From: a virus
Reading direction: 5' to 3' (one strand)
IMG/VR virus record: IMGVR_UViG_3300042197_001175
Coordinates: 1-30,128 of that record
Length of the DNA: 30,128 bases
Position 1 is the stretch's first letter. Each line of letters opens with the position of its first letter. The position numbers and the translations under genes were made by a program. Of this stretch, positions 8,611 through 16,391 are shown piece by piece. The notes beneath the pieces are model-generated. The model had not been told where the DNA came from. It searched no databases and was given only the letters and a program-made list of their open reading frames with translations.

Positions 8611-9863
8611 GCGGCTATCTCTCCTGCATCAAATGTATTTTCGAAGGTTGTTGCGTCTGGCGCTCCACCATCGTATGGAGAAACTGAGTCAAAGTTACCG
8701 CCATCGATTAACTCTGGTGTTCCTCCTGTAATTGTAACATTTATTCGGTTATTAGCCAAGTCATCTTGGACCAATGCTCCGCCAAGGAAATTCAGGGTTG
8801 GACGTTTATTTAAGGCGGTTCCATTTTGTTGTACTGTAGATATTACTCCATTGACCGTAGCAGAAGAAAAGTCTACAGTTCCTGTAAAGGTTGGGCTGGC
8901 AAGAGGAGCTTTGAGAGATAGAGCGTTAGTAATTGTAGTCGCATAATTTGCATCATCTGCTAAAGCTGCCGCTAGCTCATTAAGAGTATTTAAAGCTCCT
9001 GGGGCTCCATCAATTAAATTTCCTAGCTGAGTAACTGGAATATTTCCAGTAGAATCTAAAGAGGCTACGCCGTCAGGTTGACCTACATCTCCAATTGGAA
9101 CATAGTCATCAAGCGTGTTTCCCAGGTTGTCTGTAGTTACAAAATTATTTAATGTATATTTTTCCCATAGATCTGTTACCTGGTTGTATCTGATTGTATC
9201 ACCAGTAGATGGACTTAATGCTGAAACATTATGTAATTCATGAAGCTCAAATCCATTTTGAATGCTTACATTCATTGAGCCTGTATTTTGCTGTCCGCCT
9301 CTTACTACCGCTCCAAGATAAACTAAATGATTAGGTGCAGATGGCTTATTTACAAAACCGAATATTTTAGCTCCAGCTATTCCAAGCCATACTGGATCTC
9401 CGTCTACAGCTCCAGTTGTATCTATGCCTTCGAGTAAACCAAATGTAATTATTTGACCATTTGAATTATTTGATATTGCAGAAGTTGTAAGGCCAAGTGT
9501 TTTTGATGATCCAGATTCTGTAAGATTTGTTGAAGCTGCAACTAATAATTTACCAGACGCACCGTCTGAGCCAACAACATATACTGGTGTTCCTTTAGCA
9601 ATTGGAGATCCGCTTTGATTTCTAACATCTGCATAAATATTTCTTGCTCCAGCTACCTGAGATGTAACTAGACCCTCAAGCTGTGCAATTTTATAATCAT
9701 GTGATGTTACTACTGTAGAATTATTTTGACCAACTTTGGCCTCTAAGGCTTCAATAGCATCGTTAGCATTTACGTGTTGTTCTGCGTGACTTATCTCATG
9801 TAATGGAGTAGTCGAATGTGGGTTAACCAGAACATCTAGGGCGGTTGGGAATAAGGTTGCCAT
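8607..9863 (-). CDS. Long tail fibre-like protein with DDYVPxGDVGQPDG module
   Basis: 418 aa. The N-terminus (FPTALDVLVNPHSTTPLHEISHAEQHVNANDAIEALEAKVG) is a coiled-coil-prone start like those of phage fibre proteins. Residues about 70-210 resemble the adhesin segment IYADVRNQSGSPIAKGTPVYV...WLG. Residues about 245-325 carry the module LGNTLDDYVPIGDVGQPDGVASLDS...LNELAAALADDANY....LKAPLASPTFTGTV also found in 16392-17015 and 20093-21376. The C-terminus is FTGT-type shaft then an acidic tail. It follows the halogenase group and begins cassette A, coupled by 4-bp overlap to the next gene. No Shine-Dalgarno; TATAAT lies 8 nt before the ATG. Confidence 0.78.
   Translation of the reverse strand: MATLFPTALDVLVNPHSTTPLHEISHAEQHVNANDAIEALEAKVGQNNSTVVTSHDYKIAQLEGLVTSQVAGARNIYADVRNQSGSPIAKGTPVYVVGSDGASGKLLVAASTNLTESGSSKTLGLTTSAISNNSNGQIITFGLLEGIDTTGAVDGDPVWLGIAGAKIFGFVNKPSAPNHLVYLGAVVRGGQQNTGSMNVSIQNGFELHELHNVSALSPSTGDTIRYNQVTDLWEKYTLNNFVTTDNLGNTLDDYVPIGDVGQPDGVASLDSTGNIPVTQLGNLIDGAPGALNTLNELAAALADDANYATTITNALSLKAPLASPTFTGTVDFSSATVNGVISTVQQNGTALNKRPTLNFLGGALVQDDLANNRINVTITGGTPELIDGGNFDSVSPYDGGAPDATTFENTFDAGEIAA
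8881..9123 (-). repeat. DDYVP...FTGT module, copy 3 (in the 418 aa gene)
   Basis: This segment encodes DDYVPIGDVGQPDGVASLDS through LASPTFTGTV and is similar at protein and DNA level to 16499-16783 and 20556-20802. Boundaries are approximate. Such dispersed copies can serve as recombination substrates between fibre genes. Confidence 0.7.
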
Positions 9864-9871
9864 ATAGATAT

Positions 9872-9877
9872 ATTATA
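9872..9877 (-). promoter_or_regulatory. Leaderless-type -10 box before the 418 aa fibre gene
   Basis: TATAAT preceded by GGG lies 8 nt before the ATG at 9863; no ribosome site is present and no clear -35 is seen. Confidence 0.4.
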
Positions 9878-9895
9878 CCCTAGGCTAGTTATAAA

Positions 9896-10600
9896 TTAGT
9901 TATATTCTTTTCTGAACCATCCACTATTTTTGTACCAACCTGTAAAAACTGAGTTCATTGCATATATAGCTTTAGGGAAAGTCTTTAATAATGAGCTATC
10001 TGCCGATGACTCCCAAGATTCTCTTTTAAAAGGAACTACCTGCAAAATAGGGCTACCCTTTGGAATGATTCCTTCAAAATCTTTTCTTAAAAATACTGGA
10101 TAAGCTCCTGGTCTTAAAGGCTCTAAATCTGCATCTACAATTCCAGATAAAGCAATAAATGGAAGATCTAATCTATTTAAAGGTTGAGTAATCAAAAGAC
10201 TATATCCTTTAGGAGTTTGAACATGCATTGTATGTATAAATATAAAATGTATGTCATAACAATAATCTGGAATTTTAATATTACCAACATTTTTGACATC
10301 TCTAATACTTAAAATTTGATGATCTTGATTAAAAGTTATTTTAGGACTAGATCCAGGAACTCTTTCTACAGAAATGTCTGTAGGAGTTTCTACAATATAT
10401 CCAGTCAAAAATGCATCTGTAAATGGCATGCAATGTTTAAAGTTTAGTCTTTTAGAGTCATGCATATTATTTACTTTAACAGATGTTGTTGATTTAAACC
10501 AATCTGGTATATGTTTTTTAGCGGGTACTGGAATACTGGAATGTAATAAAGTGCTATTTAAATCTGAGCCAGAGGCTGCAAATTTTATTTTTTTAGCCAT
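9896..10600 (-). CDS. Unrecognised 234 aa protein linked to the halogenase
   Basis: 234 aa, soluble, no signal peptide. Seen: KKHIPDWFK near residues 28-36, LNFKHCMPFTDAFLTGYIVETPTDI near 52-76, a His-rich strand YCYDIHFIFIHTMHVQTPKGY and a C-terminal PFIALSGIVDADLEPLRPGAYPVF...IPKGSPILQVVPFKRESWE, ending in aromatic-rich GWYKNSGWFRKEYN. The pattern of short strands with HxxFIHxMH and a PxGxPxxQVxPF turn suggests a beta-barrel (cupin-like) enzyme or binding protein, but this is inference. It is third in a tight operon with the halogenase and the membrane protein (1 bp gap, no clear ribosome site, likely coupled), so it may act in the same modification pathway. Confidence 0.75.
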   Translation of the reverse strand: MAKKIKFAASGSDLNSTLLHSSIPVPAKKHIPDWFKSTTSVKVNNMHDSKRLNFKHCMPFTDAFLTGYIVETPTDISVERVPGSSPKITFNQDHQILSIRDVKNVGNIKIPDYCYDIHFIFIHTMHVQTPKGYSLLITQPLNRLDLPFIALSGIVDADLEPLRPGAYPVFLRKDFEGIIPKGSPILQVVPFKRESWESSADSSLLKTFPKAIYAMNSVFTGWYKNSGWFRKEYN

Positions 10601-10601
10601 A

Positions 10602-10904
10602 TTATAAAATTAATCCAAAGTGTTTAGCTATGTAGGCTATTGCTAATCCGCTCCAAAGAATATTAAACCAAATAAGGGTAGGAATAGTTTTTACAGTAGA
10701 AGACCATATGAGCCCTAGGCTTGAAACTAGGGCAAAGATGTAGAACCACCATATACTTACATCAAACATAAGTCCTGGAATAATGATGGCGGCCTTGGCA
10801 ACAAAAGCTAAAAATTCTACAGTATTAGCCCTAGTCCAATATTTTTTGTGGCCCATTGTTTTTAAAGCCACAACCCATTGCATATGTTTTCTAGTCTTGG
10901 CCAT
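10602..10904 (-). CDS. Three-helix membrane protein linked to the halogenase
   Basis: 100 aa. A basic N-terminus (MAKTRKHMQW, then HKKYWTRAN) is followed by three hydrophobic segments, about residues 28-47 (VEFLAFVAKAAIIIPGLMF), 50-68 (SIWWFYIFALVSSLGLIWS) and 75-92 (PTLIWFNILWSGLAIAYIA). No family recognised. It overlaps the 3' end of the halogenase by 14 bp and has no separate promoter, so the two are made together. A role in bringing the halogenase or its substrate to the membrane, or in export, is possible; the sequence does not decide. Confidence 0.75.
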   Translation of the reverse strand: MAKTRKHMQWVVALKTMGHKKYWTRANTVEFLAFVAKAAIIIPGLMFDVSIWWFYIFALVSSLGLIWSSTVKTIPTLIWFNILWSGLAIAYIAKHFGLIL

Positions 10905-12453
10905 TATAAAACTTTTTCTTTAAATACTCATAATGAGATGGAAGTTCAGATGCTTCATCATTCCATATTTTTTTAGATTTATTGCTTCTAAATTCAAATC
11001 CTGCAGCAACGGTATGGACATCTTGATCTTGACTCCAATCCCATAATTTAAGGCTGGTTTTATTTAATGGTGTAAGTTCATGTCCAACCATTACGCAAGC
11101 TACTCCTAAATTTTGAGGACTAAATCCAAATAAATGGTTTGTAAACATTCCTGAAATTTCTTCTTTATGCCCAGCTGGAGATTTTTTATCTGTCATATAT
11201 CTCCAAAACTCTGTGTCTTTTCTTTCGCTATGAGAATAATGAATTTCAACAAAATCAAAGAATCCCATAAATACTTTTTCGCATCCCTTATTAAAAATAT
11301 CTTTCATGGGCTTATTGTTTAAGTCCTTATCCAGTACTTTTACTAATGCAATTAAATATTCATGAGTTGTGTGTAGCCCATTACTTTCTAGAGGCTCAAT
11401 AAAGCCAGCAGAAAGACCGATAGTAACAACATTCTTATTCCATACCTCTGACATCCTACCAGTTTTAAATTTAACTTGATTAAATTTTAAATCTATCAGA
11501 TCCTCTTCAGTTCTTGGGACAACCATTTCATCGGAACAAAGGTGGGCTTTAAATTCTTCCAAAGCCTCTTCGTCTGTCGTGAACTTATCGCTATAAACGT
11601 ATCCAGTTCCAATTCTTGAATACAGAGGAGTATTCCAAACCCAGCCATTTCCAAGAGCTGTACAATTTGTATAATTCTCTAATTCTTTTTCTACATTCTT
11701 ATATGGTATTTGAACTGCCCATGCTTTATTACAAGGAAGTCTGTCTGACATATCTAAAAATTCTACTTCCCCAACAGCATTAGCAAGCAATGCTTTGAAG
11801 CCAGTACAGTCAATATAGAGATCGGCAGAAATTTCTTGACCGTTATCTAAAACAAGAGCAGCTACTCCATTTTCATCAGTTTTAACTTCAGATACAGTAG
11901 CCTCTATTCTCTTTACACCTTTAGGAATAGAAAATTTATTTCTCAACCATTCAGCAAATTTTATTGCATTAAAATGTAATGCATAATCTTTATCTCCATT
12001 AAATTCCGCTATAGCTCCTGACCTATTTACTGTATATTTACCCTTATTTACTATTGCCATTTGTGGAAAATATGTTTCTGCAAAATCTGTGAATGGAGTC
12101 TCTGGACTTAATGCTTTTTTAATAAACCAGTCTTGGAATCCAAATTGTGAATCTCCTAGGTAAGCTTTACCAAATGGGTAATGAAATCCGTCATCTTTCT
12201 TTCTATGAAAGTTTTTAAATCTAATACTTAATTTATAAGAGGCATCAGTATCAACCATAAAGTCATCAATATTTGCATCAATTGATTTAAGCCATGTAAG
12301 TATTCTTTGTTGTGTGCTTTCGCCTACCCCAATTGTAGGAATATCTGGACTTTCTACTAGGGTAATATTATATTCTGGATAATGAGATATTAGTGTGGCT
12401 GCTGTCATCCATCCAGATGATCCTCCGCCTACAATTACGATTGATTTTGACAT
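10891..12453 (-). CDS. Flavin-dependent (tryptophan-type) halogenase
   Basis: 520 aa from ATG at 12453. The family uses FADH2, O2 and halide to form HOX, relayed by a lysine to an aromatic substrate. Seen: FAD-binding GGGSSG (residues 9-14), IPTIGVGEST (38-47), ASYK with the expected catalytic Lys74, WVWNTP (271-276) in place of the usual WxWxIP, and GFIEPLESNGLH (350-361) with the expected catalytic Glu356. All key parts are present, so an active enzyme is likely; the Ile to Thr change in WxWxIP is a mild departure. A marine cyanophage member (VirX1) is known to halogenate, with preference for iodide. Tryptophan need not be the substrate. An upstream in-frame TTG at 12474 is rejected because it lies in the -10 box; AGAGGA precedes the chosen ATG. 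No reductase gene is in the window, so reduced flavin must come from elsewhere. Confidence 0.92.
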   Translation of the reverse strand: MSKSIVIVGGGSSGWMTAATLISHYPEYNITLVESPDIPTIGVGESTQQRILTWLKSIDANIDDFMVDTDASYKLSIRFKNFHRKKDDGFHYPFGKAYLGDSQFGFQDWFIKKALSPETPFTDFAETYFPQMAIVNKGKYTVNRSGAIAEFNGDKDYALHFNAIKFAEWLRNKFSIPKGVKRIEATVSEVKTDENGVAALVLDNGQEISADLYIDCTGFKALLANAVGEVEFLDMSDRLPCNKAWAVQIPYKNVEKELENYTNCTALGNGWVWNTPLYSRIGTGYVYSDKFTTDEEALEEFKAHLCSDEMVVPRTEEDLIDLKFNQVKFKTGRMSEVWNKNVVTIGLSAGFIEPLESNGLHTTHEYLIALVKVLDKDLNNKPMKDIFNKGCEKVFMGFFDFVEIHYSHSERKDTEFWRYMTDKKSPAGHKEEISGMFTNHLFGFSPQNLGVACVMVGHELTPLNKTSLKLWDWSQDQDVHTVAAGFEFRSNKSKKIWNDEASELPSHYEYLKKKFYNGQD

Positions 12454-12473
12454 TATGTCCTCTCGACATGTCA

Positions 12474-12502
12474 ATTATAGCAAAACTGGAACTTCCAGTC
12501 AA
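12474..12502 (-). promoter_or_regulatory. Strong sigma70-type promoter of the halogenase operon
   Basis: Minus strand: -35 TTGACT (12497-12502), exactly 17-bp spacer, -10 TATAAT (12474-12479) preceded by TGC, which also fits an extended -10. Transcription would start near 12467, giving a leader of about 14 nt containing the AGAGGA ribosome site. It separates the halogenase group from the preceding fibre cassette. Confidence 0.85.
12486..12498. promoter_or_regulatory. 13-bp palindrome in the halogenase promoter spacer (possible operator)
   Basis: CTGGAA-C-TTCCAG is a perfect inverted repeat that occupies the spacer and touches the -35 box. A protein bound here would block RNA polymerase. The one-base centre is too short for a useful RNA hairpin, and it lies upstream of the expected start, so a DNA site is more likely. 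Confidence 0.5.
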
Positions 12503-12521
12503 TAGGTTGTTTTATTTATTA

Positions 12522-12722
12522 TTACTCGGAAGCAGCCTCAGCTGCAATGGCGTCTAACCCAGCCTGTATATAATCTGGGGTATCTGCAACATTTCCTTCT
12601 TCTGAAGCCCATGCAGCATACTCTGAATCATCTACACTTACTTCTTTCCATAGATGTCCATCATCGGATACCTTCATTTTTAATTTAGTTTTTTCTAAAT
12701 TCATCCATTCATATTTAGCCAT
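12522..12722 (-). CDS. Small acidic fibre-cassette protein (66 aa)
   Basis: 66 aa, acidic. It reads AKYEWMNLEKTKLKMKVSDDG then a segment rich in Asp, Glu, Ala and Trp (EYAAWASEEGN), ending GLDAIAAEAASE. No family recognised. It is last in cassette B after the 477 aa LamG gene (9-bp gap, AGGAG ribosome site), the position taken by the 81 aa protein in cassette A. A fibre accessory or chaperone role is suggested only by position. Confidence 0.7.
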   Translation of the reverse strand: MAKYEWMNLEKTKLKMKVSDDGHLWKEVSVDDSEYAAWASEEGNVADTPDYIQAGLDAIAAEAASE

Positions 12723-12731
12723 TTTAATCTC

Positions 12732-14165
12732 CTAAAGTTTGCTAACAAATGCTGATTTTCCAGCGGTTGGAATATCAATAATTTTATCTACTCTATACAG
12801 GTTTGCTACCTCTAGATTAGTAGAAGTTGATATGACTCCACTCATATTTAACTTATCAACATCTGCTCCGAATACAACGTGTGAAGATGTCTCTGACGGA
12901 ACGGCTGCGTTATTTAAATTAATTGCAGGAATTATATCTAAGCTTGCTGTTGAGTTTAAATATCTATATGAACCAGTTCCAGTAATTGATTCTGCTTTTA
13001 AATTTCCAACAAGGGTTGGGGTTGCAGCTGCTAAAATAATTGACTTATCTTCAGAAAAATTTCTTCCATTAGCATCTTGGAAAATTGATAATATTTCTGA
13101 CTCTGTTAAAGCACGATTAAATAGTAGGAAATTTTCTATAGGACCATTTGCCCAATAAGAGTTTACTGGGTCTTGACCTAGATATACTGTTTCAAAGTAC
13201 TCAAAATCTGTGTTTCCAGAAACTGTTTGTAAAGAGGCATCCCCATCTTTTGCAAAGTAAGCTGTCATGCTTGTTCCGCTATGAACAAGTGCTCCAAACA
13301 TAAGGGTTCCTGGCTCTACAGTAAGTGATGATATCTGTAAATCAGTATTTGGATCTGTGTCGTCTTTGAATGCTTGAAGTTTTGTAGAACCTCTTTGATA
13401 ATTTAAAGTTGCATATGAGCTGCTATCTGCATATAAAGTAAAGAATGGGTGTGTACCGCCAGCAGCTGAAGATACCTGTGGACCTGCAACTGTCCAGCAA
13501 AGCGCTGTGTAGTCTGCGGTCATTTTTGGAACATTGTAGTTTAAGGTTCCAGCTGCTCTTGCTGGCGCATTAACAAAAGGAGTTTGGTATCTGTTGTCTT
13601 CTACTTGAACAGAGTCTACAAAGAAAATCTTTCCTGTATCATTTGTTGCATTAAAGTTTATAATATTTAATGTCATTAAAAATCTTACACCGTTCACAGC
13701 AGAAGTAACGGCAATATTAGTCCATTTTCCAGGAACTAAAGTAACTGAAGTGCTATCAGTTCCACCGACCTGAGTACCACCGCTATCTTGTAATTGAATA
13801 TCTAAACGTAATTGTAATGCATGATCACTTTTTACTCTCAAGCTTGCTGTTTTATAAGAGTTTGTTGAAGTATTGTAATATGAAGCTGATGGGAATTTAA
13901 TATTTGGAGAAAGAGATGTTCCATCTAGCATGTAGCGGGCTGAGCCTACGCCATAAACGCCATTTTGTGCATCATAAAATCCAACAATTCCAGTTAAATT
14001 AAATGTTGAATAGTCAGCTGTTGCGTCAGCTGCAAAAATTCTGTTGTTTGTTGCCTGTGAAACTACAGGGGCAAGACTATACTTACATTTAGCAAGCCAT
14101 GTCTCACCTGTAAATGTTGGTGATATCTGTCCGTATCTGTCGTATAAATGATATGTTGATGGCAT
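12732..14165 (-). CDS. LamG-like fibre protein, cassette copy B
   Basis: 477 aa. Full-length paralogue of 4718-6130, with the same order of segments (DRYGQISPTFTGETW, GFYDAQNGVYGVGSARYML, FFVDSVQVEDNRY, FKDDTDPNTDLQISS, FETVYLGQDPVNSYWANG, FLLFNRALTESEILSIFQ). Compared with copy A it has a short insertion near residue 126 (QDSGGTQVGGTD). The LamG-like domain lies near residues 215-370. Likely surface-binding. GGAGGAAAT precedes the start, after a gap with a TATAAT palindrome. Confidence 0.82.
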   Translation of the reverse strand: MPSTYHLYDRYGQISPTFTGETWLAKCKYSLAPVVSQATNNRIFAADATADYSTFNLTGIVGFYDAQNGVYGVGSARYMLDGTSLSPNIKFPSASYYNTSTNSYKTASLRVKSDHALQLRLDIQLQDSGGTQVGGTDSTSVTLVPGKWTNIAVTSAVNGVRFLMTLNIINFNATNDTGKIFFVDSVQVEDNRYQTPFVNAPARAAGTLNYNVPKMTADYTALCWTVAGPQVSSAAGGTHPFFTLYADSSSYATLNYQRGSTKLQAFKDDTDPNTDLQISSLTVEPGTLMFGALVHSGTSMTAYFAKDGDASLQTVSGNTDFEYFETVYLGQDPVNSYWANGPIENFLLFNRALTESEILSIFQDANGRNFSEDKSIILAAATPTLVGNLKAESITGTGSYRYLNSTASLDIIPAINLNNAAVPSETSSHVVFGADVDKLNMSGVISTSTNLEVANLYRVDKIIDIPTAGKSAFVSKL

Positions 14166-14183
14166 TTTTATTTCCTCCGTTTA

Positions 14184-14196
14184 CTGTATTATACAG
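14184..14196 (-). promoter_or_regulatory. TATAAT inside a 13-bp palindrome before LamG copy B
   Basis: CTGTAT-A-ATACAG (minus-strand reading) is a perfect inverted repeat; TATAAT is at 14188-14193 and also contains the stop codon of the upstream gene. No -35 recognised. It could be a regulated -10 region or chance. Confidence 0.3.
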
Positions 14197-14824
14197 CACC
14201 TATCCCATAAAGGCTAATTTTTGAACGTTGTCTGTATCCGACATCGCTTTCTACTTTAAAAGTTAATTTAGTTATTGCTTTGTCTGCATCTGCTGAGTTG
14301 TAATAATCAAATTTATATTCAATCATATAGGCAAACTGACTCAAATGACTCCACCTTCCCCAAAATGTTCTCTGGTTCCATCCGCCTCTTGTTTTTGAGT
14401 ATCCTGGAATATATATTTCTCCAGATCCAGTCCATGTTACGTTTTCTGGACGATACATGTATCCATAATAGAAATAGTTTGTGTTATCAACATTCCAAGT
14501 TGATGTCATGCTTTCAGCTCTAGTATAATATCTATTTGTAGTTGTATCTCCATTTATGGTCATCATGATTCTATATCCAGAGGTATTACTTGTATTATGA
14601 CCCATGTTATCAAAAACAATTCGGAGATCTCTATAATTTTGCGAAATATCAGCAAATTCTATAGTATTTGTTCCATCTACCATAACTGGATTAGTCATAC
14701 CGCTGAATGAATTTTTTGTTCCAGCAGTTGGCATAGTTTCGGCAATTAAAACATAGGACGAGTTATTTTGAGTAACTCCACTAGAAGCTCCTCCTAAAGT
14801 TCCACCAAATCGTTTATTAGTCAT
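14189..14824 (-). CDS. Fibre protein with IPQxYxDL...LYGI module, cassette copy B
   Basis: 211 aa, paralogue of 6161-6799 (details there). Here the module reads FADISQNYRDLRIVFDNMGHNT near residues 56-77 and ends KVESDVGYRQRSKISLYGIGAV. The first 50 residues (RFGGTLGGASSGVTQNNSSYVLIAET) match copy A closely, the middle less so, as expected for a receptor-contacting surface. AAGGA precedes the start; the stop overlaps the next TATAAT. Confidence 0.75.
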   Translation of the reverse strand: MTNKRFGGTLGGASSGVTQNNSSYVLIAETMPTAGTKNSFSGMTNPVMVDGTNTIEFADISQNYRDLRIVFDNMGHNTSNTSGYRIMMTINGDTTTNRYYTRAESMTSTWNVDNTNYFYYGYMYRPENVTWTGSGEIYIPGYSKTRGGWNQRTFWGRWSHLSQFAYMIEYKFDYYNSADADKAITKLTFKVESDVGYRQRSKISLYGIGAV

Positions 14825-14833
14825 TTATATTCC

Positions 14834-15937
14834 TTATAGAGTTATTTCTGATCCGTATGCGCTAAATGTAATTTTATCAACATCTGATTGAACAATTATC
14901 TTGTCTCCTGCAGAAAGTGTAATACCAAGTGTTAGTGTTTCTGCTGAGTTTGAATTAATTGCATGATCAAAAGCTAGCATATGCTTGTGAGATAAAACTT
15001 CTCCAAATTTTTGAACTGCGATTCTGTAAGTAGCAGCTGCGGTTCCAATATTAGAGATTGTTATAGTTGATACTACAGTTTCTGTTAAGTCTGGACAAAC
15101 ATAAAGGCTTTGCCATCCTCCTGTTAATCTTCTAATAGTTGGTGAAAGATATGCTGTATCTTGCCATCCTTCAGATCTTGTGGTGTATGGTGAAGTATAA
15201 AGAGCATTAGCGTTTCCAGATGTTCCATCTGTAGCTCTATTTGAAAGAAGAGCAAATGGGACAGCTCCTTCTAATAATTGAATATTATCTAGCCATGCAA
15301 CAACATCTCTACCGCCGTGTGTTGAGTAACATCTTTGATGTAAATTAAAAAATCCGCCAGTTCCTGTAAATGTTGTATAATGTTGTTTCCAGTTATCCCA
15401 GAAACCATTATTTGTTGTAGTTCCCCATAGCCTTGACTCGTTGGCATGGCTATGTCCTGTTGTTTCATATATATTTTGAGTTGTGCCATTACCTGTGTCA
15501 AAGTAAAGGTTTCTATGTGCATGGCTATTATTTGAGTCATTTGTAATTTTAGTCCATAATGAAAGTGTATAGCTCTTTCCAGCAGTTAAATATGGTCTTG
15601 TTACTTCTGGACGAATTCTCCAGTTAGCATCAGAACCAGAATGATGAGACCTTAATCTAAGAGCTGAAGTTCTTCCTGTTAAAGATGCACCAGATGTTGG
15701 GTTATCTCCACTATGATAATACTGTGATGTGTGATCAGAGCTATCATTTCCGCCAGTTACATAAAATAATGGTCCAACTCCACGGTTTCCAATTACGGCT
15801 GTCGATCCGTTAGTTCCCTGATGTTCTGTTTGTGTTGGATAGTATTCAAATTGTGGATCTTGAAAGCCATTTAGCAATTGTGTTCCAGATGCTGCAACTC
15901 CACTTGCTTGTCCTAAAATCTTATAATTTGTTGCCAT
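14834..15937 (-). CDS. Fibre/adhesin protein with LGQASG start, cassette copy B
   Basis: 367 aa, paralogue of 6801-7922. Shared: YKILGQASG, LLNGFQDPQFEYYP, a carbohydrate-binding-like core (LTAGKSYTLSLWTKIT, AWLDNIQLLEGAVPFALL), the junction NALYTSPYTTRSEGW and the C-terminal SLYVCPD...SHKHMLAFDH...AGDKIIVQSDVDK. The region around residues 35-75 differs and is Ser/Gly/His-rich. The ribosome site is inside the LLMGA codons of the preceding gene (GGGGGC). Confidence 0.75.
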   Translation of the reverse strand: MATNYKILGQASGVAASGTQLLNGFQDPQFEYYPTQTEHQGTNGSTAVIGNRGVGPLFYVTGGNDSSDHTSQYYHSGDNPTSGASLTGRTSALRLRSHHSGSDANWRIRPEVTRPYLTAGKSYTLSLWTKITNDSNNSHAHRNLYFDTGNGTTQNIYETTGHSHANESRLWGTTTNNGFWDNWKQHYTTFTGTGGFFNLHQRCYSTHGGRDVVAWLDNIQLLEGAVPFALLSNRATDGTSGNANALYTSPYTTRSEGWQDTAYLSPTIRRLTGGWQSLYVCPDLTETVVSTITISNIGTAAATYRIAVQKFGEVLSHKHMLAFDHAINSNSAETLTLGITLSAGDKIIVQSDVDKITFSAYGSEITL

Positions 15938-15940
15938 TTA

Positions 15941-16357
15941 TTATGCCCCCATCAACAGGAATGGATTTGTTCCACCCGCTGCGCTCATTACTAATGCCGT
16001 TGCTTGTGTCTTTGCAACCTCAATGTCTGCCAGCGCTGTTGTTCTATTTGTATTAATATTTGTTACGCTAGTTGTTCCAGCTGTATTTACTAGACCAACC
16101 TGTGTGGTTCCTGCAGTATTTACTGCTGCTACCTGAGTAGTTCCTGCAGTATTTACTGCTGCTACTTTTGTATCACCAATATCTGTAATAGCATTTGCAT
16201 TGTTAATTGCAGTACCATTTAAAATTGTAGCATATGCCGATTCTAGCGCCTTTAGGATCAAAATCATATCATTGGCGGAAGTTGTGGAATGCAGTTGATT
16301 CATCTTCGCCTGTATGACGGAGTTGAAGTTAGTTAAATCAAACTGTACTGCTGGCAT
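15941..16357 (-). CDS. Short fibre shaft protein with 11-residue repeats, ends LLMGA
   Basis: 138 aa. An N-terminal helix-rich part (FNSVIQAKMNQLHSTTSANDMILILKALESAYATIL) is followed by tandem 11-residue units of the form VAAVNTAGTTQ (about residues 64-107), then an Ala-rich helix and NPFLLMGA. Repeats of this kind build trimeric beta or coiled shafts. The end matches the 228 aa protein that opens cassette A, so this gene takes the same place in cassette B. AGGAG precedes the start, and TGG-TAAAAT lies about 20 nt upstream. Confidence 0.75.
   Translation of the reverse strand: MPAVQFDLTNFNSVIQAKMNQLHSTTSANDMILILKALESAYATILNGTAINNANAITDIGDTKVAAVNTAGTTQVAAVNTAGTTQVGLVNTAGTTSVTNINTNRTTALADIEVAKTQATALVMSAAGGTNPFLLMGA
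16071..16169 (-). repeat. Tandem 33-bp repeats in the 138 aa gene
   Basis: Three successive 33-bp units starting at 16071, 16104 and 16137 (plus-strand coordinates), two of them almost identical, encode the VNTAGTTQ-type units. A fourth, more diverged unit lies at lower coordinates. Unit number may vary by slippage, changing shaft length. Confidence 0.75.
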
Positions 16358-16391
16358 ATTTATCTCCTAACAAATTTTACCATTTACACGC

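Noticed and set aside
12454-12474. TTG start giving a 527 aa halogenase
   Set aside because: The TTG overlaps the -10 box of the halogenase promoter. The ATG at 12453 has AGAGGA upstream and begins with the FAD-binding strand as family members do.
4489-16357. Diversity-generating retroelement acting on fibre genes
   Set aside because: Variable middles between paralogues suggested it, but no reverse transcriptase, accessory gene or template repeat is seen in the window.
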